Origin: JAEUOS01 sp965279115
GTDB taxonomy: Bacteria > Pseudomonadota > Gammaproteobacteria > Burkholderiales > JAEUOS01
Assembly (NCBI GenBank): GCA_965279115.1
Contig: OZ257137.1
Coordinates: 4,340,001-4,404,000, forward strand
Reading direction: 5' to 3'
DNA: 64,000 nt
Every line of letters begins with the position of its first letter. Position 1 is the stretch's first letter. Position numbers and translations under genes: made by a program. Under the pieces are notes generated by a model. That model did no database searches. It saw nothing but the letters and a program-made list of their open reading frames with translations, and was not told the DNA's origin. This document shows positions 9,158-18,425 of this stretch, piece by piece.

Positions 9158-9232
9158 TGGTCCCGCCGACAGGAATCGAACCTGTATCTAGCGCTTAGGA
9201 GGCACTCGTTCTATCCATTGAACTACGGCGAG
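9158..9232 (-). tRNA. tRNA-Arg (anticodon CCT)
   Basis: The minus strand folds as a complete cloverleaf. The acceptor stem is CTCGCCG/CGGCGGG with one G-U pair. The D stem is GTTC/GAAC. The anticodon stem is AGTGC/GCGCT with loop CTCCTAA, anticodon CCT. The T arm is ACAGG-TTCGATT-CCTGT, with discriminator A and an encoded CCA (9158-9160). It resembles Escherichia coli argW in overall plan. No duplicated 3' end or integrase gene was seen nearby, so it is not visibly used as an attachment site here. Confidence 0.96.
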
Positions 9233-9401
9233 CGGCCGGGAGGAGCGCGGCATTTTAGCGGAAACCGGATGGGTGAAGGCGCTCAGGGTACGGCGCGGTC
9301 AAGTTCCGGTGTCATGCTGCTATGATGCGCCGCTCGCAAAGGTGGCGCAGTGACGAGCGATCGCGCCTCCCACGACCTCCTTCCGCAGCAACGCGCCTGA
9401 A

Positions 9402-9806
9402 ATGATCCAAAGCATCGACCATATTGTCATCACCTGTCGCGACTTGTCCGCGACGATCGACTTTTACACCCGCGCGCTCGGCATGCGCCTGGAAACCTTT
9501 GGCGAGCCGCCCAAGCCGCAACGCCAGGCACTGCGCTTCGGGGACCAGAAATTCAACCTGCACCAGGCCGGTGACGGCAATGTCACGGATATTTTCGCGA
9601 AGACGCCAACCCCCGGTTCACTGGATCTTTGCCTGATTGCTGCGATCCCGCTCGACGACGTCATCACCCACCTGAAGGCGCAAGGCGTGGCCATCGAACT
9701 CGGCCCCGTCAAGCGCACCGGCGCCCGCTGGCCCATCCGCTCGATTTATTTGCGCGACCCCGACCATAACCTGATCGAGATCGCGGAGCAGTGGCGCGAT
9801 GCCTGA
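9402..9806 (+). CDS. VOC family protein (glyoxalase/bleomycin-resistance fold)
   Basis: 134 residues forming one vicinal-oxygen-chelate domain. The first beta-alpha-beta unit is IDHIVITCRDLSATIDFY with a metal-ligand His at position 7. The second ends in SIYLRDPDHNLIEIAEQW, where the Glu is the usual last metal ligand. The substrate cannot be told from sequence; relatives include glyoxalase I-like, fosfomycin-resistance-like and ring-cleavage proteins. It lies 28 nt upstream of uup and may share its transcript. The ribosome site is weak. Confidence 0.88.
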   Translation: MIQSIDHIVITCRDLSATIDFYTRALGMRLETFGEPPKPQRQALRFGDQKFNLHQAGDGNVTDIFAKTPTPGSLDLCLIAAIPLDDVITHLKAQGVAIELGPVKRTGARWPIRSIYLRDPDHNLIEIAEQWRDA

Positions 9807-9833
9807 TCGACAGTAACTCCCGGTTTCCACGAC

Positions 9834-11735
9834 ATGCCCCTGGCGACGCTTGAACGCGCCGAACTCGCGTTCGGCCATTTCCCGCTGCTTGACTGCGCGG
9901 ATTTCTCCATTGATGTCGGGGAGCGCGTCGCGCTGATCGGGCGCAATGGCGCGGGCAAGTCCAGCCTGCTGGGTGTGCTGGCGGGAAACCGCCCGCTCGA
10001 TGCAGGCACGCGCTGGCTAAAGCCTGGCCTGAAGCTGGCGGTGGTGGACCAGGAGCCTGTGCTTGGCGCCGAGAAGACGGTTTTCGAGGCCGTGGCTGGC
10101 GGGCTGACTGAACAATACGACTTGATCACCCGCTATCACCACCTGCTCACGCATTCTTCGGAGGATACCGAGGCGTTGTCGGAGTTGCCGGAACTTGAGG
10201 CGCGCATGGCGGAAACCGGCGCGTGGGACGCGGAACGTCGGGTCGAAATGGCGATCAAGCGCCTGGACTTGCCTGCCGACCGTCTGATCGCCGAGTGTTC
10301 GGGCGGCATGAAAAAGCGCGTGGCTCTTGCGCGTGCGCTTGTTGCCGAGCCTGAGTTGCTGCTGCTCGACGAGCCGACCAACCATCTGGATATCGAAGGC
10401 ATCGCCTGGCTGGAGGAACTCGTCAAGGGTTTTCGCGGTGCGGTTCTCCTGATCACCCATGACCGCATGTTTCTCGACCGGGTGGCCTCGCGCGTGGTCG
10501 AACTTGATCGCGGGCGGCTCCTGTCCTATCCGGGCAACTTCGCCGCCTACCAGGAGCGCAAGGCCGCGCAACTCGAAGTCGAGCGTGTCATCAACGCCAA
10601 GTTCGACAAATTCCTCAAGCAGGAAGAAGTATGGATCCGCAAGGGCATCGAAGCGCGCCGCACCCGCAACGAAGGCCGGGTGCGGCGTCTCGAACAGTTG
10701 CGCCGCGACAGGTCCGAGCGGCGTGACCGCCAGGGCGCGGTCAATCTTGCGGTGGACGACTCGAACCGCTCCGGCAAACTGGTGGCTGAATTCACCGGGG
10801 TAACCAAGGGCTTTGCCGGCAACACGGTGGTGCGTGACCTTGACCTGCGCATCCTGCGTGGCGACAAGATCGGCATCGTCGGCCCCAACGGCGCCGGCAA
10901 GTCGACCCTCATACGCCTGATGCTGGGCGACATTGAGCCGGATGGCGGTGATGTGCGCCGAGGCACCAAACTGGATATCGCCTATTTCGACCAGTTCCGC
11001 GCGGCGCTTGATGAGAACGCCACGCTGGTCGACACCATCAGTCCCGGTTCCGAATGGGTCGAGACCAGTGGCGCCGGACGCAAGCATGTGATGACCTATC
11101 TGGCGGATTTCCTGTTCCCGCCGGAGCGGGCCAACGCGAAAGTGGCGGCCCTGTCCGGTGGTGAGCGCAATCGCCTGCTGCTGGCACGCCTGTTTGCCCG
11201 GCCGGCCAACATGCTGGTGTTGGACGAGCCTACCAACGACCTTGACATCGACACGCTCGAATTGCTCGAATCGATGCTGCAGGACTATGCCGGCACGGTG
11301 GTGCTGGTGAGCCACGATCGTACATTTCTAGACAATGTGGTTACCCAGGTGCTGGTTTCGGAAGGCGAGGGCCGCTGGACCGAGAACCCCGGGGGCTATA
11401 CGGAGTGGCAGGCGGTGCTGGCCCGACGTGCTGCGGCCGCGGCAAAGCCGGCCGAATCGTCGGCGAGTGCGCCGTCCACCACGCGGTCTGTTGAAACGGT
11501 CGCGAAGCGACCAAAGCTTTCGTTCAAGGAAGCGCGTGAGCTTGAGACCCTGCCGGCGACCATCAAGGCGCTGGAGGCCGAGCAGGAAAGCCTGAATCAG
11601 CGGCTCGCGAATCCCGACACCTACGTCAAGACCCCGCAGGAAGTGGCGCCTGCGAAGGCGCGCATCGAGGTCATCGAGGTCGAATTGATGGCAGCGCTGG
11701 AACGCTGGGAGGCGCTCGAGAAGAAGCGGGGCTGA
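9834..11735 (+). CDS. uup: ABC-F family ATPase Uup
   Basis: 633 residues with two ABC ATPase domains and no membrane segment, the ABC-F pattern. Domain 1 has Walker A GRNGAGKSS, signature ECSGGMKKRVALARALV and Walker B LLLLDEPTNHLD. Domain 2 has Walker A GPNGAGKST, signature LSGGERNRLLLARLF and Walker B MLVLDEPTNDLD. A charged linker lies between them. After residue 560 a C-terminal coiled coil (KLSFKEARELETLPATIKAL onward) identifies the Uup subfamily, which binds branched DNA and ribosomes. The length matches E. coli Uup (about 635). A terminator follows directly. Confidence 0.94.
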   Translation: MPLATLERAELAFGHFPLLDCADFSIDVGERVALIGRNGAGKSSLLGVLAGNRPLDAGTRWLKPGLKLAVVDQEPVLGAEKTVFEAVAGGLTEQYDLITRYHHLLTHSSEDTEALSELPELEARMAETGAWDAERRVEMAIKRLDLPADRLIAECSGGMKKRVALARALVAEPELLLLDEPTNHLDIEGIAWLEELVKGFRGAVLLITHDRMFLDRVASRVVELDRGRLLSYPGNFAAYQERKAAQLEVERVINAKFDKFLKQEEVWIRKGIEARRTRNEGRVRRLEQLRRDRSERRDRQGAVNLAVDDSNRSGKLVAEFTGVTKGFAGNTVVRDLDLRILRGDKIGIVGPNGAGKSTLIRLMLGDIEPDGGDVRRGTKLDIAYFDQFRAALDENATLVDTISPGSEWVETSGAGRKHVMTYLADFLFPPERANAKVAALSGGERNRLLLARLFARPANMLVLDEPTNDLDIDTLELLESMLQDYAGTVVLVSHDRTFLDNVVTQVLVSEGEGRWTENPGGYTEWQAVLARRAAAAAKPAESSASAPSTTRSVETVAKRPKLSFKEARELETLPATIKALEAEQESLNQRLANPDTYVKTPQEVAPAKARIEVIEVELMAALERWEALEKKRG

Positions 11736-11759
11736 ACCCTTGCTCTCGTATAATCCGCC

Positions 11760-11797
11760 CGGTTCTCCGAACGGGTCGGAGACCAACCGTTTTTCTT
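11760..11797 (+). terminator. Intrinsic terminator after uup
   Basis: A two-part stem, CGGTT + CTCCGA paired with TCGGAG + AACCG (loop ACGGG, 3-nt bulge ACC on the 3' side), is followed by TTTTTCTT. It starts 25 nt after the uup stop. Confidence 0.8.
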
Positions 11798-11836
11798 GAT
11801 CGCCATGCCATGCAAACCGAACCTCTGAGGACGGAG

Positions 11837-11995
11837 ATGCCAGGTGCGAATGACGACCTGTCATGGCTGCCGGCGTCGCGCCTGGGGCGAGTGGTGTTGG
11901 CGCTCGCTGCGCTGGCGCTTACCGGCCTGGCGTTGGCGGCCTGGCTAAGCCCTAACATGGTGTTCGAGTTTGCCAACATGGTGTTTTGCGGTTGA
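11837..11995 (+). CDS. Small single-pass membrane protein, unknown function
   Basis: 52 residues starting at ATG 11837, chosen because GAGGACGGAG lies directly upstream; an in-frame ATG at 11810 has no ribosome site and overlaps the terminator tail. The N-terminus is acidic (GANDDLSWLPASRLGR). One long hydrophobic helix follows (VVLALAALALTGLALAAWL), then a short tail ending FANMVFCG. It lies between the uup terminator and parE. No family is recognised. Codon use is ordinary for the window, so it may be a real small inner-membrane protein. Confidence 0.5.
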   Translation: MPGANDDLSWLPASRLGRVVLALAALALTGLALAAWLSPNMVFEFANMVFCG

Positions 11996-12122
11996 CCGCC
12001 CATTTTTTAATCGATCCAGCCAAGCCCTTGGCGTGACTGGGTTTTCCGGTTTTTCGTAGCGATTTTTCCACGGAAATTGTGGATAACCATATCGTTGCGA
12101 GCGGGCCCCTTCGATATTGACA

Positions 12123-14081
<1,959 letters not shown>

Positions 14082-14164
14082 GACTCAAGCGCCCGCACGG
14101 CGAGGCATGACGAACGGAGCGCCGGATGCACCGGCGCCCACCCCACAGGACATTCGGAGGAGCG

Positions 14165-15829
14165 GTGGCAGATCTCTATGGCAGGCAGGCGTTTCTGGAA
14201 CTTCTCGCAAGCGAGGGCGTGACCCATCTGTTCGGCAATCCCGGCACGACCGAATTGCCGATCATGCAGGCGGTACCGGACTACCCGCAACTGAAGTTCG
14301 TGCTCGGCCTGCAGGAGGCCATTGTGGTGGCGATGGCGGACGGATTCGCCCGCGCGTCGCGCTCGCTGACCGCCGCCAACGTGCACGTTGCTCCCGGCCT
14401 TGGCAATGCCATGGGTGCGCTCTACAACGCCAAGTTCTCCGGCTCCCCGGTCATCCTGACCGCAGGGCAGCAGGAGCAGGGTCACGGCCTGCTCGAACCG
14501 CTCCTCTATGAGCCGTTGCCGCCGATCGCTGCGCCGCTGGTGAAGTGGGCGGTGGAAGTCACGCGGGTGGAAGACCTGCCGCGCATCATGCGTCGCGCAG
14601 CGAAGGTGGCGATGACGCGGCCGATGGGCCCGGTTTTCATCAGCCTGCCGGGCGACATCCTCAACGCGCGCGCGGAACTCGACCTCGGCATGAGCGTACG
14701 CATCGATGATCGGGTGCGGCCCTCCGACACCGCCGTCGACGCCATTGCCGACATGCTGCTATCGGCAAAACGGCCCGCCATCATCGCCGGACAGGAAATC
14801 GCCATCCATGGGGCATTTGCGCAGGCGGGCGAACTGGCCAGCCTGCTGGGTGCTGCCGTGTTCCAGGAGCCGATTCCCTACGCGGCCTCGTTTCCGACCG
14901 CGCATCCGCAATTTGTCGGCACGCTCACCCGCAACCAGGGCCAGGTTCACGCGGCGCTTGAACCCTTTGACATGGTGTTGTGCCTGGGCGCGGACCTGCT
15001 GCGCATGTCGGTATACAGTCCGGTCGAACCGCTGCCGGCGCATGTGCAGGTGGTGCACCTGAGCGAGCGGCCGTGGGAGCTCGGCAAGAGCTATCGCACT
15101 GACCTGGCCGTAGCCGCCAACGTGCGTGAAACGCTCGACGTGCTGTTGCCGGCGCTCAAGGCAAAGGCGGATGCCGGCTATCGTGCTGGTGCTACCGAGC
15201 GTTGCGCGAAGGTCGCAGCGGACAACTGGCAGGTCAGGCGCGCGCAGGGCGCTGCGCAAACCGTATTGCGCGAATCCGCCAGCCCGATGGATCCCGCGGC
15301 ACTGATGTTGAGGATTGCAGACACCCTGCCGGCCGATGCCATCGTCGTGGAAGAAGCGCTCACCTCGAGTGTGAAACTGCCGGCCTTCATGCAACAGCGT
15401 GACGAATCCAGCCTGTTTGGTCTCGCCAGCGGCGGCCTTGGCTTCGCCATTCCGGGCGCGGTGGGCATCAGCATGGCAAAGCCGGGTCGTCCGGTGGTGG
15501 CCATTGTCGGCGACGGCAGCGCCATGTACGGCATTCAGGGGCTGTGGACGGCGGCGCATTTCCGCCTGCCGATCACTTACGTGATCACCAACAACCGCAG
15601 CTATCGCATCATCAAGGAACGGCTGGTGGCCATGCAGGGCTCGGACCGTTTCGTGGGCATGGACATGCGCGACCCGGCCATCGATTTCTGCAAGCTGGCG
15701 GAATCCTTCGGCCTCGCCACCGCGCGGGTCACCAGCCTCGCCGATGTGGGTGCGGCCCTGAAGGCGGCGCTCGCATCCGGCCGGCCAAACCTGATCGACA
15801 TTTCGGTCGCCGACGGGTTCGGGGCCTAG
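14165..15829 (+). CDS. Thiamine-diphosphate enzyme, benzoylformate decarboxylase-like
   Basis: About 554 residues from GTG 14165, which is preceded by GGAGGAG; an ATG-started frame from 14126 lacks a site. Three-domain ThDP fold. The N-terminal PYR domain has the cofactor-activating Glu in LGLQEAIVVAMADGFARA, after THLFGNPGTTELP. The central domain follows. The C-terminal PP domain has the ThDP/Mg motif IVGDGSAMYGIQGLWTA...ITNNRSY. The overall sequence resembles benzoylformate decarboxylase (MdlC) more than acetolactate synthase, because FAD-binding features are not evident. Substrate specificity is not certain. No mandelate genes are nearby; neighbours are parE and a phospholipid pair, so its pathway is open. 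Confidence 0.82.
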   Translation: MADLYGRQAFLELLASEGVTHLFGNPGTTELPIMQAVPDYPQLKFVLGLQEAIVVAMADGFARASRSLTAANVHVAPGLGNAMGALYNAKFSGSPVILTAGQQEQGHGLLEPLLYEPLPPIAAPLVKWAVEVTRVEDLPRIMRRAAKVAMTRPMGPVFISLPGDILNARAELDLGMSVRIDDRVRPSDTAVDAIADMLLSAKRPAIIAGQEIAIHGAFAQAGELASLLGAAVFQEPIPYAASFPTAHPQFVGTLTRNQGQVHAALEPFDMVLCLGADLLRMSVYSPVEPLPAHVQVVHLSERPWELGKSYRTDLAVAANVRETLDVLLPALKAKADAGYRAGATERCAKVAADNWQVRRAQGAAQTVLRESASPMDPAALMLRIADTLPADAIVVEEALTSSVKLPAFMQQRDESSLFGLASGGLGFAIPGAVGISMAKPGRPVVAIVGDGSAMYGIQGLWTAAHFRLPITYVITNNRSYRIIKERLVAMQGSDRFVGMDMRDPAIDFCKLAESFGLATARVTSLADVGAALKAALASGRPNLIDISVADGFGA

Positions 15830-15868
15830 CCCCGCCCTTTCGGGCAAGGCACAGGCACGCGCGACCAC

Positions 15869-16891
15869 ATGATCGCCGCCGCGTATGCAGCCGGCGCCGA
15901 GAAGGGCGCCACGATCGCCAGGCAAGGCATCGTGCCGATGCCGCAGGCGATTCCGCAACCGGCATTTCCCGAGGCCGTGGCGTATGCGTTTGCGGGGTGC
16001 TATGCCGTGCTGGTGATGGTCACCGTCGGAATCGTGCTGGCGCGGCAGATGCGGCCGGGGCGTGACTTCACCGAGCTGCGCCTGCGGGTCAAGTCGTTCT
16101 GGTTCATCCTCGTGCTGGCCACCCTGGCGCTGGGCTTCAACCGGGTATTCTCGATCTTCTGTATTGCCTTCATCAGCTTCGTGGCGTTCAAGGAATACCT
16201 GTCGATGATTCCCACCCGACGTGCCGACCATCGGGTGTTGTTCTGGGCCTACCTCGCCATTCCCGCCCAATACGTCCTGGCCGGCATGGGCTGGTACGGT
16301 CTGTTCATCATTTTCATTCCGGTGTTCTGGTTTCTGGCGCTGCCCATGCGCATGGTGCTGATCGGGCAAGTGCAAGGATTCCTGCGCGCGGTGGGCCTGC
16401 TGCAGTTTGGCCTCATGACCTGCGTGTTCTCGCTCTCGCACATGGCCTTCCTCCTGGTGTTGCCCGAGGGCGGCAATCCGAATGGCGGTGGGGTGGCCCT
16501 GCTGTTCTACCTGGTGTTCCTGACCCAGTTCAACGACGTCGCGCAGTACGTCGCGGGCAAGCTGATCGGCCGCAACAAGATCCTGCCGACTGTCCACGCG
16601 GGCAAGACCGCGGAGGGCTTGCTGGCCGGTGTTGCGGCGACGGTAGCGCTGGCGGTATTGTTGGCGCCCTGGCTTACGCCGCTGGCACGCTACGAGGCCG
16701 TCGCCGCCGGGCTGCTCATCGGCTTTGGCGGTTTCCTGGGTGACGTGACCATCACGGCCATCAAGCGTGACATCGGCGTCTCGGAAGGGGATTCGCTGAC
16801 CCCCGGGCATGGCGGAATCCTGGGACGGGTGGACAGCCTCACCTTCACCGCCCCGGCGTTCTTTCATTTCCTCTACTTCCTGCACTACTGA
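15869..16891 (+). CDS. Phosphatidate cytidylyltransferase (CdsA-like)
   Basis: 340 residues with about eight membrane helices. The C-terminal part carries the CDP-diglyceride synthase signature in variant form: FLGDVTITAIKRDIGVSEG followed by LTPGHGGILGRVDSLTFTAPAFF, where the Asp residues bind metal and substrate. It makes CDP-diacylglycerol from phosphatidate and CTP in the inner membrane. The N-terminal 30 residues are not conserved in appearance, and an in-frame ATG at 15938 could be the true start. The stop overlaps the next start by one base (TGATG), pairing it with a PlsC-type acyltransferase. Such CdsA-PlsC pairs are common secondary copies in proteobacteria. Confidence 0.87.
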   Translation: MIAAAYAAGAEKGATIARQGIVPMPQAIPQPAFPEAVAYAFAGCYAVLVMVTVGIVLARQMRPGRDFTELRLRVKSFWFILVLATLALGFNRVFSIFCIAFISFVAFKEYLSMIPTRRADHRVLFWAYLAIPAQYVLAGMGWYGLFIIFIPVFWFLALPMRMVLIGQVQGFLRAVGLLQFGLMTCVFSLSHMAFLLVLPEGGNPNGGGVALLFYLVFLTQFNDVAQYVAGKLIGRNKILPTVHAGKTAEGLLAGVAATVALAVLLAPWLTPLARYEAVAAGLLIGFGGFLGDVTITAIKRDIGVSEGDSLTPGHGGILGRVDSLTFTAPAFFHFLYFLHY

Positions 16892-17559
16892 TGGCCAACG
16901 CATTTCGCTCCATTACGCGCTGGCTGTTCGTGCTGCTGCTGGCGTGGCCGATCTGCCTGGTGGTGCTCGGCATGAACGTGCGGCACCGCAACCGCCTGCC
17001 GAAAAAGGGTCCGGCAATCGTCACACCCAACCACAACAGCCACCTCGACACGCTGGCGATGCTCACCCTGTTTCCGTTGCGGCAGATACCGAAAGTGCGC
17101 CCGGTGGCCGCTGCGGACTACTTCATGAAAACCGGCCTGCTCGGCTGGTTTTCGCTCAATTTCGTCGGCATCATTCCGATCGCCCGCAAACGCGGTGACG
17201 CCGGCGGCGACCCGTTGGCCGGCTGCTGCGAGGCGCTGGCGCGTGGCGAGATCCTCATCATATTTCCTGAAGGAACCCGCGGCGAACCCGAGCGCATGCA
17301 GGAGCTCAAATCAGGGGTGGCGGTGCTGGCCTCGCGCTTTCCCGAGGTACCGGTGGTGCCGATCTTCATGCACGGTCTTGGCAAGTCCATGCCCAAGGGC
17401 GCGTACGTTCCGGTGCCGTTCTTCGTCGATGTGTATGTCGGCCAGCCGATGTTGTGGCCCGAGGATTCTGCCGGCGGCGACAAGCGGGCTTTCATGGCCA
17501 ATCTTGGTGAAAACATGCGCATCCTGGGCGGGAAGCACGAGCGCCCGGAGTACGACTGA
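16891..17559 (+). CDS. 1-acyl-sn-glycerol-3-phosphate acyltransferase family protein (PlsC-like)
   Basis: 222 residues. An N-terminal membrane helix precedes the acyltransferase motifs: HX4D as NHNSHLD, the second block FFMKTGLLGWF, block III FPEGTRGEPERM and block IV VPVVPIFMHG. It transfers an acyl chain to lysophosphatidate or a related acceptor at the inner membrane. It is translationally coupled to the CdsA-like gene upstream, so the two probably supply phosphatidate and then CDP-DAG, or modify a special lipid. Confidence 0.9.
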   Translation: MANAFRSITRWLFVLLLAWPICLVVLGMNVRHRNRLPKKGPAIVTPNHNSHLDTLAMLTLFPLRQIPKVRPVAAADYFMKTGLLGWFSLNFVGIIPIARKRGDAGGDPLAGCCEALARGEILIIFPEGTRGEPERMQELKSGVAVLASRFPEVPVVPIFMHGLGKSMPKGAYVPVPFFVDVYVGQPMLWPEDSAGGDKRAFMANLGENMRILGGKHERPEYD

Positions 17560-17630
17560 CGCGCCTGGTCAGGCCAGGGCGGAGCCTTGTTCAGGAGGGG
17601 GAAACGGGCTTCATCCCTTAAAATAGGAGG

Positions 17631-18425
17631 GTGAACCTGTTGCGCCGATTCCTGTTTTTTTTGCTGCTGGTCGCTGCCTCCGCAGCGCGTGCAGACCTGT
17701 ATGGTTTTGTGGATGACCAAGGCCGCATCCACCTGGCCAACGAGAAGCTGGATGCCCGCTATGAATTGTTCGTCAAGGGCGAGACCAAGACCGAATTCAA
17801 GCTTTCGTCGGAGTTGAAGTACCTGCCGCCGCCGGACGAGCTGAAGGATCACATCATCTTCAAGCGGGTCGAAAAGACGCCCAACGTCGCCCGCTACGAC
17901 GCCCTGGTGCAGGAACATTCGCGCAAGCAGCGGCTCGAACCCGCGCTGGTCAAGGCGGTCATCGCGGTGGAGTCGGCTTACGATCCGGCAGCGGTGTCCC
18001 CCAAGGGCGCGGTGGGCCTGATGCAGCTCATTCCGGGTACGGCCGCACGCTATGGCGTGAAAAAGATTGCAGACCCGCAAGAAAACATCGGCGGAGGCAC
18101 CCGTTACCTGCGCGACCTGCTGGACTTGTTCAATGGCAACCTGCAACTGGCCCTGGCCGGCTACAACGCCGGCGAGGGCGCGGTGCAACGCTACAAGAAC
18201 ACCATTCCGCCATTTCCCGAGACCCAGGCGTATGTCAAGCTGGTGATGCAGTTCTACGACCATTTCAGCGGGCCGAAGCGGGTGACGCGCGCGGTTGATA
18301 CCGGCCGCATCCGCCTGACCATCCCGGGGCGCCGCAACCTGCCTGCCGAGGGGGTTGCGGCGCCCGGACTTGTGAAGGAACCCATGGCGGATGCGGTTTC
18401 ACCACTGGATAAGGCGGGGCAGTGA
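17631..18425 (+). CDS. Periplasmic lytic transglycosylase (DUF4124-SLT)
   Basis: 264 residues. A signal peptide is followed by a DUF4124-like stretch (DLYGFVDDQGRIHLANEK) and a soluble lytic transglycosylase domain at about residues 85-200. Its catalytic Glu lies in IAVESAYDP, followed by SPKGAVGLMQLIPGTA and ALAGYNAGEGAV, all classic SLT motifs. It cleaves peptidoglycan with 1,6-anhydro product. AGGAGG abuts the GTG at 17631 with no spacer, so the ribosome may really start at the in-frame TTG at 17640; the signal peptide is intact either way. The stop overlaps the parC start (GTGA). Confidence 0.92.
   Translation: MNLLRRFLFFLLLVAASAARADLYGFVDDQGRIHLANEKLDARYELFVKGETKTEFKLSSELKYLPPPDELKDHIIFKRVEKTPNVARYDALVQEHSRKQRLEPALVKAVIAVESAYDPAAVSPKGAVGLMQLIPGTAARYGVKKIADPQENIGGGTRYLRDLLDLFNGNLQLALAGYNAGEGAVQRYKNTIPPFPETQAYVKLVMQFYDHFSGPKRVTRAVDTGRIRLTIPGRRNLPAEGVAAPGLVKEPMADAVSPLDKAGQ

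Noticed and set aside
9158..9232. tRNA-Arg as the attachment site of an integrated element
   Set aside because: No integrase and no duplicate of the tRNA 3' end were seen on either side; neighbours are conserved housekeeping genes.
10017..11315. A 432-codon minus frame opposite uup
   Set aside because: Shadow of the ABC-F gene; its sequence is unlike any family.
14759..16903. A 714-codon minus-strand frame
   Set aside because: It lies opposite the ThDP enzyme and CdsA-like gene, is His/Gln/Arg-rich and shows no protein family features.
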